Shown here one piece after another: positions 8,973 to 18,277 of a stretch of DNA of 64,000 nt. The DNA lies in the NCBI GenBank assembly GCA_000227505.4, contig AGIF02000001.1:1508035-1572034 (forward strand). Direction: 5' to 3'. Source of the DNA: a gamma proteobacterium HIMB55 (GTDB taxonomy: Bacteria; Pseudomonadota; Gammaproteobacteria; Pseudomonadales; Halieaceae). The notes under the pieces are model-generated. The model had not been told where the DNA came from. It did no database searches and worked only from the letters and a program-made list of their open reading frames with translations. Within the stretch, counting starts at the first letter, position 1. Every line of letters begins with the position of its first letter. The position numbers and the translations under genes are program-made.

Positions 8973-10688
8973 ATGCCGATTGAGCCGAGGAAGCGACACA
9001 GCATCTATTCGTTTTTGAACTTAATTTTACTTGGGGTCGCGCCTCTATCCGCAGCCTCTGAGCGATGTTATGAGTCGGAGAGTCGACCATTATGGGGTGA
9101 CCTTCACGTTCACACGAGTTATTCCCTCGACGCCAACGTCTTTGGCACCCTGGCCACACCGGCCGATGCCTACCGGTTTGCCAAAGGCGAGCCGCTCACC
9201 CGGGCCGATGGCACAACGGTAAAGCTTGCGCGCCCGCTCGATTTTGTTGCGGTGACTGAGCACGCTGAGTGGCTAGACTTCACCGCAATTTGCGACGGCC
9301 CAGACGCGCCTTCCTACCAGGACTGCCAGAACCTATTGTCCAACCGTTCACCCGCGAAAGGCTCAGAACTCTTCAGAGAGTACGTAGTCACAACAATAAC
9401 GGGACCTACGCCAAAACCACTCGCACTGTGTGACGATGAAAATGCGCAATGTACTGAAACTGCGCTAACGCGGTGGGAATCGATTCAGGCCCAAACGGAG
9501 GCAGCTTACGAACCCTGCGCCTTTACCACGCTACACGGATATGAATGGAGCCATACGCCCAACTTTAAACACGCGCACCGAAACATATTATTCAGAACGT
9601 CAGACGTCACTTATGAAGCGCTCGATTACATTCATTACCCCACTGTTGAGTCGCTTTGGGACGCACTCGATAAAACCTGTGTCGAGCAAGACGGCTGCAA
9701 AGCGCTCACAATTCCCCACAACACTAACATGGGCAACGGCATAAGCTTTGAGCTTGCTCAAGCGACTGTAAAAAGTCTCAAGCAGCGCGGGCAGTACGAA
9801 CGGCTTATCGAGATCACTCAAGAGAAAGGCACCAGTGAGTGCTTGCCCGAAGATCAAGCTGACCTGTCTAGCGACTGCGGCTTTGAGTTGTTTCTGACCC
9901 AGCAGTCACGGCCTACGCCACGAGAAGTTTTCTCTACAGAAGACTGGCAAACAATGCGATCAACCTATGGACGCTCGCTAGTTGGGAGTGGGCTTGCGTT
10001 TCCCGGAGATGCGGCACCACTGCGCTTGGGATTTATCGGCTCGACCGACACCCATGCCGCGACACCCGGTTACGTCGATGAGCGAACGTGGACAGGCAGC
10101 GCGCTAGCGGGCGCCGGCTTTGAGGGTGCCGTGCGAAGTAATGCATGGAGTGCTGGGGGCTTAGTGGGCGTATGGGCTGAGGAAAATACGCGAGAAGCGA
10201 TTTTTGATGCGCTTTACAGACGCGAGGTCTATGCAACATCAGGACCTCGTATTTCATTGCGCTTTGGTCTCACAACGCAGAATAAAAACACGTGCCAAGG
10301 AGATGAGTGGGCACCCGAGGTAAACATGGGCGGTATTTCTACACTCTCTTCGCAGCCCACTTTCTACGTACAGGCACAAGCTGATACCACGCCCTTATCA
10401 GAAATCGAGATTATCAAACTGACTCGCGTGGACGGTGAGACCAAAGAACAAGTGATTAGGGTCTGGCAAGCCGATGGCAATCGTATGACAGCCTGCATTA
10501 CTTGGACTGACACTGAGTTCAAACAGAATCACGCAACCGCCTGGTACCCAAGGGTGAAAGAAAAGTTAGTGCCACGCTGGAGCGCTATTCAATGCGAAAA
10601 AGCCGGGCGCTGCGATGAGTTTCCAGAGATGAATACCGAGATAGCCGAGAGGGCGTGGGGCTCTCCTATATGGCATATCCCTGAGTAA
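8973..10688 (+). CDS. Exported DUF3604 domain protein (PHP-like putative metallohydrolase)
   Basis: The protein of 571 residues starts with a signal peptide (hydrophobic FLNLILLGVAPLSAAS, cleavage near residue 29), so it is periplasmic or outer-membrane associated. DUF3604 proteins belong to the PHP-type metal-dependent hydrolase group. The motif WGDLHVHTSYSLDA near residues 41-54, the later TEHAEW, and the block GFIGSTDTHAATPGYV carry His/Asp residues placed like metal ligands. It is rich in cysteines outside the core, which fits an oxidising compartment. The substrate is unknown for the family. The ATG at 8973 follows a GGAGA ribosome site. Confidence 0.85.
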   Translation: MPIEPRKRHSIYSFLNLILLGVAPLSAASERCYESESRPLWGDLHVHTSYSLDANVFGTLATPADAYRFAKGEPLTRADGTTVKLARPLDFVAVTEHAEWLDFTAICDGPDAPSYQDCQNLLSNRSPAKGSELFREYVVTTITGPTPKPLALCDDENAQCTETALTRWESIQAQTEAAYEPCAFTTLHGYEWSHTPNFKHAHRNILFRTSDVTYEALDYIHYPTVESLWDALDKTCVEQDGCKALTIPHNTNMGNGISFELAQATVKSLKQRGQYERLIEITQEKGTSECLPEDQADLSSDCGFELFLTQQSRPTPREVFSTEDWQTMRSTYGRSLVGSGLAFPGDAAPLRLGFIGSTDTHAATPGYVDERTWTGSALAGAGFEGAVRSNAWSAGGLVGVWAEENTREAIFDALYRREVYATSGPRISLRFGLTTQNKNTCQGDEWAPEVNMGGISTLSSQPTFYVQAQADTTPLSEIEIIKLTRVDGETKEQVIRVWQADGNRMTACITWTDTEFKQNHATAWYPRVKEKLVPRWSAIQCEKAGRCDEFPEMNTEIAERAWGSPIWHIPE

Positions 10689-10723
10689 AAAATGGTTTGC
10701 TTTGAATGACAAAGGAACACGGC

Positions 10724-10813
10724 ATGCGCATTAGAAGTTTAGTTTTGCTGCTACTGGTGCCGCCAGGCTTGGCTGCTCTCGGCGGTTCGACTGCGAGGTA
10801 TCAGCACAAATAA
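10724..10813 (+). CDS. Possible 29-residue exported peptide or gene remnant
   Basis: A short frame, MRIRSLVLLLLVPPGLAALG and nine more residues, starts with ATG after an AAAGGA ribosome site and reads like a signal peptide with almost no mature part. It lies 35 bases behind the DUF3604 gene and its stop overlaps the tRNA-Ala terminator region. It may be a tiny exported peptide, but a truncated start of a lost exported-protein gene is equally likely. Confidence 0.25.
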   Translation: MRIRSLVLLLLVPPGLAALGGSTARYQHK

Positions 10814-10843
10814 AAAACCCCCACGCGTATGCGTGAGGGTTTT
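10811..10843 (-). terminator. Rho-independent terminator of tRNA-Ala
   Basis: Downstream of the tRNA on the minus strand, CCCTCACGC and GCGTGGGGG form a stem with a short loop, followed by a run of T. The flanking A run makes it usable in the other direction too. Confidence 0.8.
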
Positions 10844-10848
10844 ATGTT

Positions 10849-10924
10849 TGGTGGAGCCAGGCGGGATCGAACCGCCGACCTCAACACTGCCAGTGTTGCG
10901 CTCTCCCAGCTGAGCTATGGCCCC
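10849..10924 (-). tRNA. tRNA-Ala, anticodon GGC
   Basis: The 76-base gene on the minus strand starts GGGGCCA, has the D-loop motif AGCTCAGCTGGGAGAGC, an anticodon arm CAACA-CTGGCAG-TGTTG with anticodon GGC, the T-arm GGTTCGATCC, and ends TGGCTCC with an encoded ACCA. All four stems pair. It reads the GCC and GCU codons for alanine. Confidence 0.97.
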
Positions 10925-10940
10925 AAATCGAAGACGGCGA

Positions 10941-10969
10941 ACATTACGAGTCAGCAAGGCTGGTGTCAA
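10941..10969 (-). promoter_or_regulatory. Sigma-70 promoter of tRNA-Ala
   Basis: On the minus strand TTGACA (10964-10969) and TAATGT (10941-10946) are separated by exactly 17 bases, a near-consensus promoter. The -10 box ends 16 bases before the mature tRNA 5' end. Confidence 0.75.
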
Positions 10970-11019
10970 GGTAGAATAAGGTTTGCTAAGGTGTGGTTCG
11001 CAAATCTGGGAGGCGAAAA

Positions 11020-11448
11020 ATGTTTGGTCAATTACTGTTAGGTGTCACCGGCGCCATTTTCTTCGGTTTAGGTGTCATCAGCGTTTATGACCCAGAAATC
11101 CCTGCGGGTTGGTCGGGTTTATTCATTGCCTCTCAAGACGCTTATGCCGAGATCGCAGCCATGTACGGTGGTATGGAGATCGCTGTTGGCTCAATCTTGC
11201 TCGCCTCGGCCGTCATCAAGGAATACTTAAAGGCAGGCCTGTGGCTCCTGTTCGTCATTATCTTTTACATTGGTGCAGCGCGAGCCTTTACCGTTATCCG
11301 TGAGCTCGATTCAACGGTAGAGGTTGCGGGTAGCCAAGTCGGCATCGAGATGACCTCGAGCTTCACCAGCTACACTTGGGGTGTGCTGGCCTTCGAAATC
11401 GTGGTCGCCATATTAGCGCTTATCGCACTGCTAAATCGCCCGCGCTAA
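11020..11448 (+). CDS. DUF4345-like small membrane protein
   Basis: The product of 142 residues has four predicted membrane helices (about 3-20, 47-65, 70-95 and 110-138). The pattern, with a short YDPEIPAGWSG stretch after the first helix and GGMEIAVGSILL in the second, resembles DUF4345 inner-membrane proteins of unknown role. The ATG at 11020 is chosen because GGGAGG lies eight bases upstream; an earlier in-frame start at 10993 has no such site. It is divergent from tRNA-Ala and convergent with gltX. Confidence 0.65.
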   Translation: MFGQLLLGVTGAIFFGLGVISVYDPEIPAGWSGLFIASQDAYAEIAAMYGGMEIAVGSILLASAVIKEYLKAGLWLLFVIIFYIGAARAFTVIRELDSTVEVAGSQVGIEMTSSFTSYTWGVLAFEIVVAILALIALLNRPR

Positions 11449-11464
11449 CCACACACTGCATGTA

Positions 11465-11482
11465 GCGGCAGCGCGCTGTCGC
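11465..11482. terminator. Hairpin between convergent DUF4345 and gltX genes
   Basis: GCGGCAG (11465-11471) and CTGTCGC (11476-11482) pair around the loop CGCG, exactly between the two stops. There is no T run, so it may only slow or protect transcript ends. Confidence 0.3.
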
Positions 11483-12967
11483 TTATGCCAGCGCTGCGTA
11501 CTCTTTTTCCAGGCGCTTTGCCGCCTTCTTAGAAACGCCTCCCAAAACGCTGATCGCGTGCCTGAGTCGCGCGCGTGTAAGGTCTGGACCAAGAATCGCC
11601 ATCGAGTCGGGTATCGAGTAAGCGCTCGACTTACCCGAAACAGCTACGAAGAGTGGCGCGAACAACACCTTAGGCTTTAATTCCAAAGCGTCGGCTAAGT
11701 CTTTCAGTGTGGCAAACAACGCCCCACGCTCCCAATCTTGCTGTGCCTCGAGTCGCCACAATACGAACTGCAGCCGCTTAAGTAGCTCTTCGGGAGAATC
11801 TGCTGTGCCGTCGAAGGCATCAGCCGTCACGAGGACCTCACCCGACAGTAAATACGCTGACATCGGGACAAAGTCGGACATCACATCCATCCGCCCCTGA
11901 GCATGCGGCAAGATCTTATCGAGGGTTTCATCGTTCCAAAGCCACGCTTTGAGACGCTCCTTTAAAGTCTGGAGGTCGAAGTCTTCTCTCAGCCAAGCAC
12001 CGTTGAGCCACTTGAGCTTCTCCACGTCAAAGATGGGGCCACCGAGCGATACGCGATCGATATCAAACGCTGCCTGCATCTCCCCAAGCGAGAACTTTTC
12101 GCGCTCATCGGGCATAGACCAACCCATACGACCCAGGTAGTTAACCAGCGCCTCAGGGAGGAAGCCCATACGCTCGTAGTAAAGGATACTTGTGGGGTTT
12201 TTGCGCTTGCTCAACTTTGACTTGTCAGGGTTTCTAAGCAGCGGCAGATGACACAGCTCGGGCATCTCCCAACCGAAGTACTGATAGAGCAATTTATGCT
12301 TAGGTGCTGAGTTCAACCACTCTTCACCGCGAATCACGTGGGTAATACCCATCAGGTGATCGTCCACAACATTCGCCAGGTGATACGTCGGCATACCGTC
12401 TGACTTTAGAAGGATCTGCGCGTCTACCATGCTCCAGTCGAGTTCGATATCACCACGGAGGCGATCGTGAATCAGGCAGGCACCTTCCTCATCGGGCACA
12501 CGCATGCGGATGACATATGAGGCGCCTTCCGCTTTGCGCGACGCTTGGTCTGCTTCACTGAGCTCCAGATCAGCTGGCTTTAAAGCTGTCGATCGACCGT
12601 CGGCACGACGGGCTTCGCGGAGGATTTCTAGCTCCTCGGGCGTTCGGTAGCAAACAAAAGCATCGCCCTGCTCTACCAGTTGCCACGCGTACTGACCGTA
12701 AATCTCGCGCCGCTCACTCTGACGATAAGGTCCGTGATCACCACCGACGTCGGGACCCTCATCCCAATCGAGCCCTAACCACCTGAGCGAATCAAAAATC
12801 ATCTGCTCGGCGGCTGCCGTGCTGCGCGCTTGGTCTGTGTCCTCGATACGCAATATGAACTGCCCACCGTGCGCCTTTGCAAAGCATCGGTTAAACAACG
12901 CCATATAGGCGGTGCCTACGTGAGGGTCTCCCGTGGGAGATGGCGCAACGCGTGTTCTGACAGTCAT
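11483..12967 (-). CDS. gltX: Glutamyl-tRNA synthetase
   Basis: The enzyme of 494 residues charges tRNA-Glu with glutamate in the cytoplasm. It is a class I synthetase: the first signature is [14 protein letters not shown] (residues 8-21, the HIGH motif appearing as HVGT) and the second is KLSKR near residue 250, with the [15 protein letters not shown] block between. The C-terminal helical anticodon-binding part follows. The start at ATG 12965-12967 ([10 protein letters not shown]) matches the family; the frame is open 20 codons further upstream but without support. It is divergent from the oligopeptide transporter operon. Confidence 0.96.
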   Translation of the reverse strand: MTVRTRVAPSPTGDPHVGTAYMALFNRCFAKAHGGQFILRIEDTDQARSTAAAEQMIFDSLRWLGLDWDEGPDVGGDHGPYRQSERREIYGQYAWQLVEQGDAFVCYRTPEELEILREARRADGRSTALKPADLELSEADQASRKAEGASYVIRMRVPDEEGACLIHDRLRGDIELDWSMVDAQILLKSDGMPTYHLANVVDDHLMGITHVIRGEEWLNSAPKHKLLYQYFGWEMPELCHLPLLRNPDKSKLSKRKNPTSILYYERMGFLPEALVNYLGRMGWSMPDEREKFSLGEMQAAFDIDRVSLGGPIFDVEKLKWLNGAWLREDFDLQTLKERLKAWLWNDETLDKILPHAQGRMDVMSDFVPMSAYLLSGEVLVTADAFDGTADSPEELLKRLQFVLWRLEAQQDWERGALFATLKDLADALELKPKVLFAPLFVAVSGKSSAYSIPDSMAILGPDLTRARLRHAISVLGGVSKKAAKRLEKEYAALA

Positions 12968-13131
12968 TTGGGTCTCGTCCGTTACCGAGTCATATAAGCG
13001 CGCCATGGTAACAGAACCCAGCCTCAATAAAGTCTCCGAGGCGGGCTTCTCGTAGGACTAATTACGTGAGTTTGTTACACCCCTACCGCAAAATTCGATA
13101 CGATGCGTCAAAGCCAAGAGCAAGAAGAATC

Positions 13132-14775
13132 ATGCGTTTTTTTCGATCGTTTTTAACTGTCAGTTCCCTCGCGTTACTGCTGACAGCCTGTGGTAGTGGT
13201 GAAAGTAATGTGGTGTCTGGAAACCGAGAGGGTTTACTCCACTACGGCAACGGCGCAGAGCCCCAAGGCCTCGACCCACACGTTGTAACAGGTGTCCCGG
13301 AAAACCACCTTATCCGCGCGCTTTTTGAAGGCCTTGCGGTAAAAAATCCGAAGACGCTCGAGCCTGAACCCGGTGTAGCCGAGCGATGGGAAATCAGCGA
13401 CGACGGCACCGTTTACACGTTCTACATCAACCCCAATGCGAAGTGGAGTAACGGTGAGCCGATCACTGCCTCTGACTATGTCTGGTCGTGGAATCGTGCG
13501 CTGCACCCTGATACGGGCTCGCTTTACGCTTACATGCTCTACCCAATTGCTAATTCAGAGGCCTACTCGAAGCGTGAAATCACCGACTTCAATGAGGTCG
13601 GTGTCAAAGCGCTCGATGACCTGACATTAGAAGTCACGTTAAACGCGCCAACACCTTATTTCCTGCAGCTCATGGATCACTACAGCAGCTTCGCGGTCCA
13701 CCCCGAGACGCTCATGAAGCACGGCAAGATGACCGATCGTTTCACGCCTTGGACGCGAGTCGGCAACATCGTGAGCAACGGCGCCTTCACCTTGGAAGAG
13801 TGGTCACTTAATCGCCGCATTATCATGAAAAAGAGCGAGCACTACTGGGATCGGGACAACGTGGAACTCAATGGCATCGTTTTCTATCCCACCGAGAACG
13901 TTGTCAGTGAAGAGCGCATGTTCCGTGCGGAGCAGTTGCACTACACGCAGGTAGTCCCACTGGACAAGATTCCCGGATATCGCGAAAGCGGAGACCCGAG
14001 TTACGTGCAGGCGCCCTACTTGGGCACCTACTACTACTTGGTTAATACCGATCGACCACCCGTGGACAACGTTCTCGTCCGCCGTGCGCTTTCGTTGGCG
14101 TTAGACCGCGAAAAACTTACGCGAACGGTACTCCAGGACACCGCCATCCCGGCCTTTAGCATCACGCCGCCGGATACCTTGGGCTACAACCCGCCAAAAC
14201 TTTTTGATCATGACCCTGAGCAAGCACGCCAGTTGCTTGCTGAAGCAGGCTATCCAAACGGTGAGGGGTGGCCAGGGCTTGAGATCATTTACAACACGCA
14301 GGAAGCGCATCGAAAAATCGCAGTAGCTGTACAGCAAATGTGGAAGAGCGAACTCAATATCGATGTGACGATCGCTAACCAAGAGTGGAAGGTTTACTTA
14401 GACTCCGTTTCGCAGCGTAACTTCCAAGTTGCGCGCCGCGGCTGGATTGGTGATTACGTTGATGCAAATAACTTCCTCGACCTCTTCATTACCGAGGGTG
14501 GAAACAACAACACTGGCTATGCCAACGACATCTACGACGACATCATTCTCAACCGAGCGCCCAAGGCTAAGACGCGTGACGAGCGATACGGTCTATTTTA
14601 CGAAGCAGAAACAATGCTGATGCAAGAGATGCCGATCATTCCCATTTACACCTACACCAGTAAGCATTTGGTGCATCCAAGTGTCGAAGGTATCTACCCC
14701 AACCTTATGGACTCATTGAATCTCAAATACGTGAAGCTTCATCCGGAACGTCGCTTAAACGGGGAGGCAAACTAA
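13132..14775 (+). CDS. oppA: Oligopeptide ABC transporter, substrate-binding lipoprotein (OppA-like)
   Basis: The protein of 547 residues is a family 5 solute-binding protein that captures peptides in the periplasm. The lipobox LLTAC places the lipidated Cys near residue 20. Typical segments include AEPQGLDPHVVTGVPE, WSNGEPITASDYVWSWNRAL and the late block ARRGWIGDYVDANNFLDLF. It is the first gene of a four-gene operon; the permease start follows after one base. The ATG at 13132, after AGAAGAA, is chosen over an open extension to 13066 because the signal sequence starts there. Peptide preference cannot be read from the sequence. Confidence 0.92.
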   Translation: MRFFRSFLTVSSLALLLTACGSGESNVVSGNREGLLHYGNGAEPQGLDPHVVTGVPENHLIRALFEGLAVKNPKTLEPEPGVAERWEISDDGTVYTFYINPNAKWSNGEPITASDYVWSWNRALHPDTGSLYAYMLYPIANSEAYSKREITDFNEVGVKALDDLTLEVTLNAPTPYFLQLMDHYSSFAVHPETLMKHGKMTDRFTPWTRVGNIVSNGAFTLEEWSLNRRIIMKKSEHYWDRDNVELNGIVFYPTENVVSEERMFRAEQLHYTQVVPLDKIPGYRESGDPSYVQAPYLGTYYYLVNTDRPPVDNVLVRRALSLALDREKLTRTVLQDTAIPAFSITPPDTLGYNPPKLFDHDPEQARQLLAEAGYPNGEGWPGLEIIYNTQEAHRKIAVAVQQMWKSELNIDVTIANQEWKVYLDSVSQRNFQVARRGWIGDYVDANNFLDLFITEGGNNNTGYANDIYDDIILNRAPKAKTRDERYGLFYEAETMLMQEMPIIPIYTYTSKHLVHPSVEGIYPNLMDSLNLKYVKLHPERRLNGEAN

Positions 14776-14776
14776 G

Positions 14777-15712
14777 GTGCTGCGTTTTATTTTTTGGCGA
14801 TTAATTCAAGCTATCCCTGTCATCTTTGTTGTCATCACCGCGACCTTCTTCTTGGTGCGTTCAGCACCGGGGGGGCCTTTCGATAGCGAGAAAGCGGTAC
14901 TTCCCGAGGTTAAGCGTGCGCTGGAGGCGCAGTACAAGCTCGACCTACCACTGCACGAGCAATACTTCGCCTATCTCAGTGATTTGAGTAATGGCGATCT
15001 GGGCCCCTCCTTCAAATACCCAGGGCGCAGCGTGAACGAGATTTTGGGAAGCGGCCTTCCTGTTACGGCAGAGCTTGGCTTGTACGCGCTGAGTTTCGCG
15101 TTGCTCATTGGTGTTTTGGCGGGGGTTTTCGCGGCACTAAAGCCCAATACTAGGCAAGACTACATCCCAATGGGGCTCGCGATGATAGGGATCTGTATGC
15201 CCTCCTTCCTGCTAGGTCCGCTACTTGTTCTGGTATTCGGTATTTACCTCGACTGGCTTCCAATTGCAGGCTGGGGTGATTTGCCGGGCGACAAAATTCT
15301 TCCATCGATCACGCTTGGATCTGCTTACGCCGCTTACATTGCGCGCTTAAGCCGCGCGGGGATGCTCGAAATTCTGTCGCAAGACTATATCCGAACGGCA
15401 CGTGCCAAGGGGTTACCGGAATGGCGGGTGGTCACCCAGCACGCACTTCGCGGCGGACTCATTCCCGTTATCGCCTTTCTCGGACCTGCTTTTGCCGGTC
15501 TGCTCGCGGGATCTTTTGTTGTGGAAACGATTTTCCAAATCCCTGGCTTAGGCCGCTTCTATGTACAAGCGGCGTTTAACCGCGACTACACAATGATTTT
15601 AGGCACCACCGTATTCCTCTCAACACTCATTGTGTTCTTCAACCTGATCAGTGACGTGATAGCCGCGTGGCTGAATCCGCGTCTCCGCGCGCAGTTCAAA
15701 GGAGCCGCTTGA
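14777..15712 (+). CDS. oppB: Oligopeptide ABC transporter permease (OppB-like)
   Basis: The product of 311 residues has six membrane helices and the family's N-terminal signature RFIFWRLIQAIPVIFVV with PGGPFDSEK. The EAA loop for ATPase contact, DYIRTARAKGLPEWRVV, is clear around residue 205. It starts with GTG one base after the binding-protein gene, which suggests tight coupling. It forms the channel with the next gene product. Confidence 0.94.
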   Translation: MLRFIFWRLIQAIPVIFVVITATFFLVRSAPGGPFDSEKAVLPEVKRALEAQYKLDLPLHEQYFAYLSDLSNGDLGPSFKYPGRSVNEILGSGLPVTAELGLYALSFALLIGVLAGVFAALKPNTRQDYIPMGLAMIGICMPSFLLGPLLVLVFGIYLDWLPIAGWGDLPGDKILPSITLGSAYAAYIARLSRAGMLEILSQDYIRTARAKGLPEWRVVTQHALRGGLIPVIAFLGPAFAGLLAGSFVVETIFQIPGLGRFYVQAAFNRDYTMILGTTVFLSTLIVFFNLISDVIAAWLNPRLRAQFKGAA

Positions 15713-16614
15713 TGAATACTGAAGAAATGAACGTATTGTCAGGCGCTGACCTTACAGATGCCGAAGATGGCTCATCGCTCTGGCAGGACGCGTGGCTGAG
15801 GCTCAAGAAAAACAGAGCTGCTGTGGCGGGCGGTGTGGTGCTCATCACCATGGTGATTTTGGCACTGCTTACACCACTGATTGCACCCTACAGCTACGAG
15901 GCACAGAACCTTGATTTAGGCGCGTCTCCACCGTCAGCGGCACACTGGCTGGGAACCGATATTTTCGGTCGAGACCTGCTTACGCAGATTTTGTATGGCG
16001 GGCGCATTTCGCTCGCGGTGGGCTTCATTGCTACCGCTGTCGCCTTGGTAATTGGCGTCACCTGGGGCGCGGTAGCAGGATATGTGGGTGGGCGCGTGGA
16101 TGCGGCAATGATGCGCTTCGTCGATATTCTCTACGCCCTACCCTTTATGATTTTCATCATCCTGCTGATGGTGGTGTTTGGCAGAAACATTCTTCTTTTG
16201 TTCCTCGCCATAGGTGCGGTCGAATGGCTCACCATGGCGCGGATTATGCGCACGCAGGTACAAGCCCTCCGGCAGCAGGAGTTTGTCGAAGCGGCCATCT
16301 CGCTGGGCCTGTCTCCGAGCGCCATTATCTTTAAGCACATCATTCCCAACGCGATTGGCCCGATCATCGTGTACACCACGCTAACCATACCGAGCGTAAT
16401 GTTGCTTGAGGCGTTTTTAAGCTTCTTAGGACTCGGCATCCAACCCCCGCAAACCAGTTGGGGACTGCTTATCAGCTACGGGGCGGAGACCATGGAAGAG
16501 TACCCATGGCTACTGATATTCCCGGGGCTTGCGCTGACAATTACCCTGTTTTCACTGAACTTCTTAGGCGATGGCTTGCGCGATGCGCTCGACGTTCGCG
16601 GCTCTAAGGATTGA
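15712..16614 (+). CDS. oppC: Oligopeptide ABC transporter permease (OppC-like)
   Basis: The product of 300 residues has the OppC N-terminal extension (WQDAWLRLKKNRAAVAGG), then six membrane segments. The LGTDIFGRDLLTQILYGGRIS signature near residue 83 and the EAA loop EFVEAAISLGLSPSAIIFKH are both present. The ATG shares one base with the stop of the preceding gene (TGATG) after a good AAAGGAG ribosome site. It pairs with OppB in the inner membrane. Confidence 0.94.
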   Translation: MNTEEMNVLSGADLTDAEDGSSLWQDAWLRLKKNRAAVAGGVVLITMVILALLTPLIAPYSYEAQNLDLGASPPSAAHWLGTDIFGRDLLTQILYGGRISLAVGFIATAVALVIGVTWGAVAGYVGGRVDAAMMRFVDILYALPFMIFIILLMVVFGRNILLLFLAIGAVEWLTMARIMRTQVQALRQQEFVEAAISLGLSPSAIIFKHIIPNAIGPIIVYTTLTIPSVMLLEAFLSFLGLGIQPPQTSWGLLISYGAETMEEYPWLLIFPGLALTITLFSLNFLGDGLRDALDVRGSKD

Positions 16615-16618
16615 TCGC

Positions 16619-18205
16619 ATGAGTTTATTAAACGTCAACGATTTGAGCGTCAGCTTCGTCACTCGAAATGGAACCACCCACGCGGTTCAGAACGTGAGTT
16701 TTACCGTCGAGCCTAAGTCCATTACCGCCATTATTGGTGAGAGTGGATCAGGTAAATCGGTTTCCTGTTATGCACTGCTTGGTTTGATTCCACAGCCGCC
16801 GGGGCGCATTGATTCCGGTACCGCTGAGTTTGAAGGGCGCGATCTGCTGCAACTGTCAGAGCGCGAATTACGGGGTATACGCGGGTCCGACATTGCCATG
16901 ATCTTCCAAGATCCAATGACTTGTCTAAACCCCTACATGCGTATCGGTGAGCAGCTGATCGAGCCCCTGTTGGTCCATGGCGTTGCAGACAAAGAGACTG
17001 CAACGGCACGCGCAACCGCGCTATTGGATGAAGTCGGTATTCGAAATCCCGAATCTGCCATGAATGCCTACCCCTTCGAATTCTCGGGTGGCATGCGCCA
17101 ACGGGTAATGATCGCCATGGCGTTGATTACTGAACCCAAACTACTTATTGCGGATGAGCCCACGACAGCCCTCGACGTCACCATTCAGGCCCAGATTCTC
17201 CAGCTGATCAAATCGTTACAGGAAAAGCGCGATATCGGCGTATTGTTCATTAGCCATGACCTTGCTGTTGTCTCGGATATCGCTGATCAGATTGTGGTGA
17301 TGGAGAAAGGTCACGTCGTTGAGCAAGGTTCTCCCACGGACATTTTTTCGAATGCGAAGCATCCTTACACGCAAAAGCTTCTTGCTGCGATCCCCAGCGG
17401 TGAGCCACCCGAGACAGATGCGTCGCGTACTCCATTCATCACTGCCAGTAACCTGAAAACCTACTTCACCAGTGAAAACAGCGATGAGCCGATTAAAGCG
17501 GTCGACGATGTCTCACTGACCATCAATCGCGGCGAGGTCCTGGGGCTTGTTGGCGAGTCCGGCAGCGGCAAATCAACCTTTGGGCGCTCGCTCCTGCGGC
17601 TGACACCGATTACGGACGGCAGCGTGGAATTCGATGGCCTCAACGTGGGTGAGCTCGACAAAGGCAGTTTGAAAACCCTGCGCCGACGCATGCAAATGAT
17701 CTTCCAGGACCCGTACGCGTCGCTTAATCCTCGCATGACGGTTTACGACACACTGGCCGAGCCTTTGTTACTCCACAAAATCGTCGATCGCGCAGGCTTA
17801 GATGGTGCCATCAAGTCGCTCATGGACAACGTCGGTTTGTCGCGCGCTTTCGCGAAGAAATATCCACACGAATTCTCTGGTGGTCAGCGACAGCGCATCG
17901 CGATTGGGCGGGCCTTGGCGACCAAGCCCGAATTCATTGTGGCGGACGAGCCGGTATCTGCGCTTGATGTGACCATTCAGGCGCAGATCCTCGACTTGCT
18001 AAAAGACCTGAAGGACGAATACGGGCTCACCATGCTGTTCGTATCTCACGATCTGGCGGTTATTCGCCAAATCGCGGATCGCGTTGCTGTGCTATATCAC
18101 GGGCAACTCGAGGAAGTGGGTGATACCGCGTCCGTCTTCAATAACCCTACGAGTGCCTACACCCAACGCTTGCTTGCTGCGATTCCGGGTAAAACCGCTG
18201 CTTAA
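16619..18205 (+). CDS. Fused dual ATPase of the oligopeptide ABC transporter (OppD-OppF fusion)
   Basis: The protein of 528 residues carries two complete ABC ATPase domains in one chain. The first has Walker A GESGSGKS near 40 and signature FSGGMRQR near 157; the second has Walker A GESGSGKS near 312 and signature FSGGQRQR near 418. Both have DEP-type Walker B and SHDLAV switch regions. In E. coli Opp these are two genes; single-chain forms occur in GsiA- and YejF-type systems. It energises peptide uptake. The ATG at 16619 lies five bases after oppC and follows AAGGA. Confidence 0.93.
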   Translation: MSLLNVNDLSVSFVTRNGTTHAVQNVSFTVEPKSITAIIGESGSGKSVSCYALLGLIPQPPGRIDSGTAEFEGRDLLQLSERELRGIRGSDIAMIFQDPMTCLNPYMRIGEQLIEPLLVHGVADKETATARATALLDEVGIRNPESAMNAYPFEFSGGMRQRVMIAMALITEPKLLIADEPTTALDVTIQAQILQLIKSLQEKRDIGVLFISHDLAVVSDIADQIVVMEKGHVVEQGSPTDIFSNAKHPYTQKLLAAIPSGEPPETDASRTPFITASNLKTYFTSENSDEPIKAVDDVSLTINRGEVLGLVGESGSGKSTFGRSLLRLTPITDGSVEFDGLNVGELDKGSLKTLRRRMQMIFQDPYASLNPRMTVYDTLAEPLLLHKIVDRAGLDGAIKSLMDNVGLSRAFAKKYPHEFSGGQRQRIAIGRALATKPEFIVADEPVSALDVTIQAQILDLLKDLKDEYGLTMLFVSHDLAVIRQIADRVAVLYHGQLEEVGDTASVFNNPTSAYTQRLLAAIPGKTAA

Positions 18206-18211
18206 GTCAAC

Positions 18212-18238
18212 GATTGCTCTCGCAACGCGGGAGCGATC
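18212..18238. terminator. Strong hairpin between convergent oppDF and phoD genes
   Basis: GATTGCTCTCGC and GCGGGAGCGATC form a 12-pair stem (two G-U pairs) with the three-base loop AAC, six bases after the ATPase stop. No T run follows on either strand, so it is either a weak terminator or a 3'-end protecting structure. Confidence 0.4.
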
Positions 18239-18277
18239 ATATATACAAAGTGCGGCGACGCTTTCTCAGCCAAACGA

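Noticed and set aside
10751-11041. ORFs on both strands across the tRNA-Ala gene
   Set aside because: They run through the tRNA and its terminator and are shadows of it.
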